In this document: one piece after another, positions 12,472 through 14,141 of the stretch
Position numbering within the stretch: the stretch's first letter is position 1
Layout of the letters: each line of letters starts with the position of its first letter
DNA from: an uncultured Atopobium sp.
GTDB taxonomy: Bacteria; Actinomycetota; Coriobacteriia; Coriobacteriales; Atopobiaceae
Length of the DNA: 14,141 nt
NCBI GenBank assembly: GCA_916720465.1
Contig: CAKARF010000018.1
Span: 1-14,141, forward strand
Direction: 5' to 3'
Translations under genes and position numbers: made by a program
The notes under the pieces: model-generated
What the model was told of the DNA's origin: nothing
What the model saw: the letters and a program-made list of their open reading frames with translations, nothing else
Databases searched by the model: none

Positions 12472-13430
12472 TTTTTAACAGCTCACATAAAAGCAAGAAA
12501 ACGAGAAACTCTACGACTCGTTCTAAAACTAAACACACACCTGCTTCTGCAAGCGCTTCAAAACGTAAGCAGCGGGCGATGCATACACTTGAGCAAAATT
12601 CCCAGAACAATCCTGTTGTCAAATGGGGACTTATTACGCTGGCCATTGTATTTGTGCTGGCATTGTTGCAATCGTGCCAGGGACTTTTCTCCCTCTCTTT
12701 TGACAACAAACTGATCATCAAAAACGAAGTCCCGTATGAGTGGGAAAACCTTAGCTACGACGCAACGGGACGTGCGCATTATGTGGTGGACGGAGAAGAG
12801 CTCACTCGCACGGGTGTTGACGTCTCTTCTCACCAGGGTTTTATTGACTGGGAGGCCGTTGCTGCCGATGACATTCAGTTTGCCATGCTTCGCATTGGCT
12901 ACCGCGGCTCCACCGAGGGTGGTATTCGCGCGGATGAACTGTTTGAAACCAACCTAAAGGGTGCGCAAAGCGCTGGTCTTGATGTAGGTGTGTACTTCTT
13001 CTCGCAGGCTATTAACGTGGAAGAGGCTCGCGAGGAGGCTGCTTTTGTTCTGCAGCAGTTAAGAGAAGCAGGAGTTACAAAGCTTGCTCTTCCTGTTGCG
13101 TTTGACCTGGAGCCTTCTCCCGATTACAGCGGCCGCGCCGACAACCTTTCCCCCGCAGAAACTAACGCAATTGCGCGCGCGTTTTGCACCACCATTCAAG
13201 AAGCAGGATACCGCGTTATTGTGTATGGTAACAAAGTTGATCTAAATCGCTTTGACCTGGTCTCGCTTGACGAGCCTATTTGGCTGGCACAATACGTTGA
13301 TCAGCCAGACGTAAACTTTAACTTTTTGATATGGCAATACACCTCAACAGGACAAGTTGACGGTATTACCGGTTCAGTTGATTTGAATTTGGACTTCTCA
13401 CGCGTCTCTACAAGTAAGAGCCCAAAGTAG
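12468..13430 (+). CDS. Membrane-anchored glycoside hydrolase family 25 (lysozyme-like muramidase)
   Basis: 320 residues. It starts at GTG overlapping the DUF1846 stop (GTGA), so translation is probably coupled; no strong ribosome site is seen, and the next ATG (12579) has none either. Residues 1-48 are Lys/Arg/Ser/Thr-rich and cytoplasmic. A single membrane helix spans about 51-68 (VKWGLITLAIVFVLALLQ), after which the chain is outside. The GH25 domain occupies about 115-310: GVDVSSHQG with D118, the catalytic DxE motif FDLE with D213 and E215, and the C-terminal WQYTSTGQVDGI...VDLN. GH25 enzymes cut N-acetylmuramyl-(1,4)-N-acetylglucosamine bonds. Anchoring at the membrane and the chromosomal context point to wall remodelling rather than phage lysis. 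Confidence 0.92.
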   Translation: MIFNSSHKSKKTRNSTTRSKTKHTPASASASKRKQRAMHTLEQNSQNNPVVKWGLITLAIVFVLALLQSCQGLFSLSFDNKLIIKNEVPYEWENLSYDATGRAHYVVDGEELTRTGVDVSSHQGFIDWEAVAADDIQFAMLRIGYRGSTEGGIRADELFETNLKGAQSAGLDVGVYFFSQAINVEEAREEAAFVLQQLREAGVTKLALPVAFDLEPSPDYSGRADNLSPAETNAIARAFCTTIQEAGYRVIVYGNKVDLNRFDLVSLDEPIWLAQYVDQPDVNFNFLIWQYTSTGQVDGITGSVDLNLDFSRVSTSKSPK

Positions 13431-13485
13431 CAACTTACACATCGAAACTACTGGACACTCCACAGTCGCGCCGCAGCCCGTAAAG

Positions 13486-13959
13486 CTATCCGACCTTCAC
13501 GGAACCAGTCAGGGTAACGGTAGGATCAAGCGCCTGAGCATGCGCAAAAGCGCCTCCTGGGCTACATGAACTTACCAGCGTAAACACTACCCACAAGATG
13601 ATGGCTGCAAGCAATACTGCCAGCGCCACACGGCCCAGCTTCATGCGAGAAGAACGACGCCTTCTAGCCGCATACGCTGCCTGAGCTTCGTCTCTTGGGT
13701 TGAGCGTTCCGTAGTGATTGCCGTAAGCAGTTCTTGCTCGACCACGTGCGCGAGCAGCGTCTGCACGAGCATGGTTAACAGGATTAGTTGGGCGATCTTG
13801 CGTCATTCTACGCTGTGCCTGCGCACGGCTTCCAACAGCTGCGTGACGGCCTCGCACTGCACGTGGAGACGTAGAAGACTCCCCGTTGCGAGAGATAGTA
13901 GGCGGAACCTGAGCTGGACGCTTTTTCTTACCAAAACCAAAGAGGTTATTCTCTGCCAT
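13486..13959 (-). CDS. Basic single-pass membrane protein, unknown function
   Basis: 157 residues from the ATG at 13959 (AAGGA six bases upstream). Residues 1-108 are hydrophilic, Arg/Ala-rich and probably disordered, with KKKRPAQVPP near the start, many RA/AR dipeptides (60-77) and an RRRRSSR stretch (99-105). One membrane helix at about 109-131 (GRVALAVLLAAIILWVVFTLV) is followed by a short outside tail of about 26 residues containing SSCSP and a Thr/Val-rich end. The positive-inside rule puts the long N-terminus in the cytoplasm. No family recognised. The architecture, a basic tail then one helix, mirrors the N-terminus of the convergent GH25 protein and of small division/wall proteins, but this is only a resemblance. 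No terminator is apparent in the 55-base gap to GH25. Confidence 0.75.
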   Translation of the reverse strand: MAENNLFGFGKKKRPAQVPPTISRNGESSTSPRAVRGRHAAVGSRAQAQRRMTQDRPTNPVNHARADAARARGRARTAYGNHYGTLNPRDEAQAAYAARRRRSSRMKLGRVALAVLLAAIILWVVFTLVSSCSPGGAFAHAQALDPTVTLTGSVKVG

Positions 13960-14011
13960 CAACAATCCTTGCTAAAAGATTCGTTTACCGAAAAAAGAAT
14001 ACACCGACTTT

Positions 14012-14032
14012 GCTTTTCTCGCCTTGAAAAGC
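14012..14032. repeat. Inverted repeat in the gap before asparaginase
   Basis: GCTTTTC (14012-14018) and GAAAAGC (14026-14032) with a seven-base loop, in the divergent gap between the basic membrane protein and asparaginase. It could be an operator; no regulator is adjacent. Confidence 0.35.
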
Positions 14033-14059
14033 ATCTATCCCGTTACAATAAAGCGCTAT

Positions 14060-14084
14060 ACAGACTGATTTTCTGTAAAGTCTG
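14060..14084 (+). promoter_or_regulatory. Leader hairpins before asparaginase
   Basis: CAGACT (14061-14066) pairs with AGTCTG (14079-14084), and alternatively ACAGA (14060-14064) pairs with TCTGT (14072-14076). The two cannot form together. A -10-like TACAAT at 14044-14049 would place transcription start close to this segment, so it would be in, or at the start of, the leader. Confidence 0.3.
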
Positions 14085-14109
14085 CACAATTGGAGTTCAT
14101 GGGGGACGT

Positions 14110-14141
14110 GTGAAGAAACTTTTACTGATGGCAACAGGAGG
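14110..14141 (+). CDS. L-asparaginase, N-terminal fragment (runs off right edge)
   Basis: Ten complete codons plus two bases: GTG start then KKLLLMATG and the first bases of the next Gly, matching the N-terminal strand and MATGGTIAS motif of cytoplasmic bacterial asparaginases, where the Thr after GG is the nucleophile (just beyond the window). The family hydrolyses asparagine to aspartate and ammonia. The GTG at 14110 is chosen because GGGGGA lies three bases upstream and the frame has no upstream start. A four-codon ATG frame (14099-14113) overlaps the start. The call rests on a short motif. Confidence 0.72.
   Translation, partial: MKKLLLMATG

Overview
The window looks like chromosomal DNA of a coriobacterium, most plausibly Atopobiaceae (Atopobium/Lancefieldella-like). 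This is inferred from moderate G+C with strong AGGAGG-type ribosome sites, an MscL with a zinc-ribbon tail, a Pth2-type peptidyl-tRNA hydrolase, a Tat-signal lipoprotein and a DUF1846 protein next to a membrane-anchored GH25 lysozyme. No single marker proves the taxon.

Layout. 1-1366 (-): an aminotransferase followed almost without a gap by the start of a D-alanine--D-alanine ligase that runs off the left edge. 1563-3630 (+): an M32 carboxypeptidase and mscL, closed by a bidirectional terminator. 3751-7499 (-): a Tat/lipobox lipoprotein, mannose-6-phosphate isomerase (manA), a second lipoprotein and a TetR-type regulator; promoter-like and terminator-like signals between them suggest mostly separate transcription. 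7743-8520 (-): a small four-cysteine protein and a Cro/C1-type regulator. 8560-9186: about 630 bases with no recognised gene. 9187-9675 (-): an AT-rich, orphan A24 prepilin peptidase. 9893-10333 (+): pth2, whose 3' end is copied into a 19-bp tandem repeat. 10436-10885 (-): a three-helix membrane protein. 10990-13430 (+): DUF1846 protein and GH25 lysozyme overlapping at GTGA. 13486-13959 (-): a basic single-pass membrane protein. 14110 to the end (+): the first codons of an L-asparaginase.

The genes are mainly housekeeping and cell-envelope functions (D-Ala-D-Ala ligation, lysozyme, mechanosensitive channel, lipoproteins, manA) plus peptide and amino-acid turnover (carboxypeptidase, aminotransferase, asparaginase). 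The most unusual stretch is 8931-9675. Here an AT-rich orphan prepilin peptidase is followed by a possible 19-residue micro-ORF and then by a compact, G+C-richer segment. That segment folds on paper into a 24-bp long hairpin, several short hairpins and two crossing long-range helices. It looks like a structured RNA (or single-stranded DNA) element that I cannot assign to a known family. Its layout on the minus strand is reminiscent of a retron msr-msd, but no reverse transcriptase is present.
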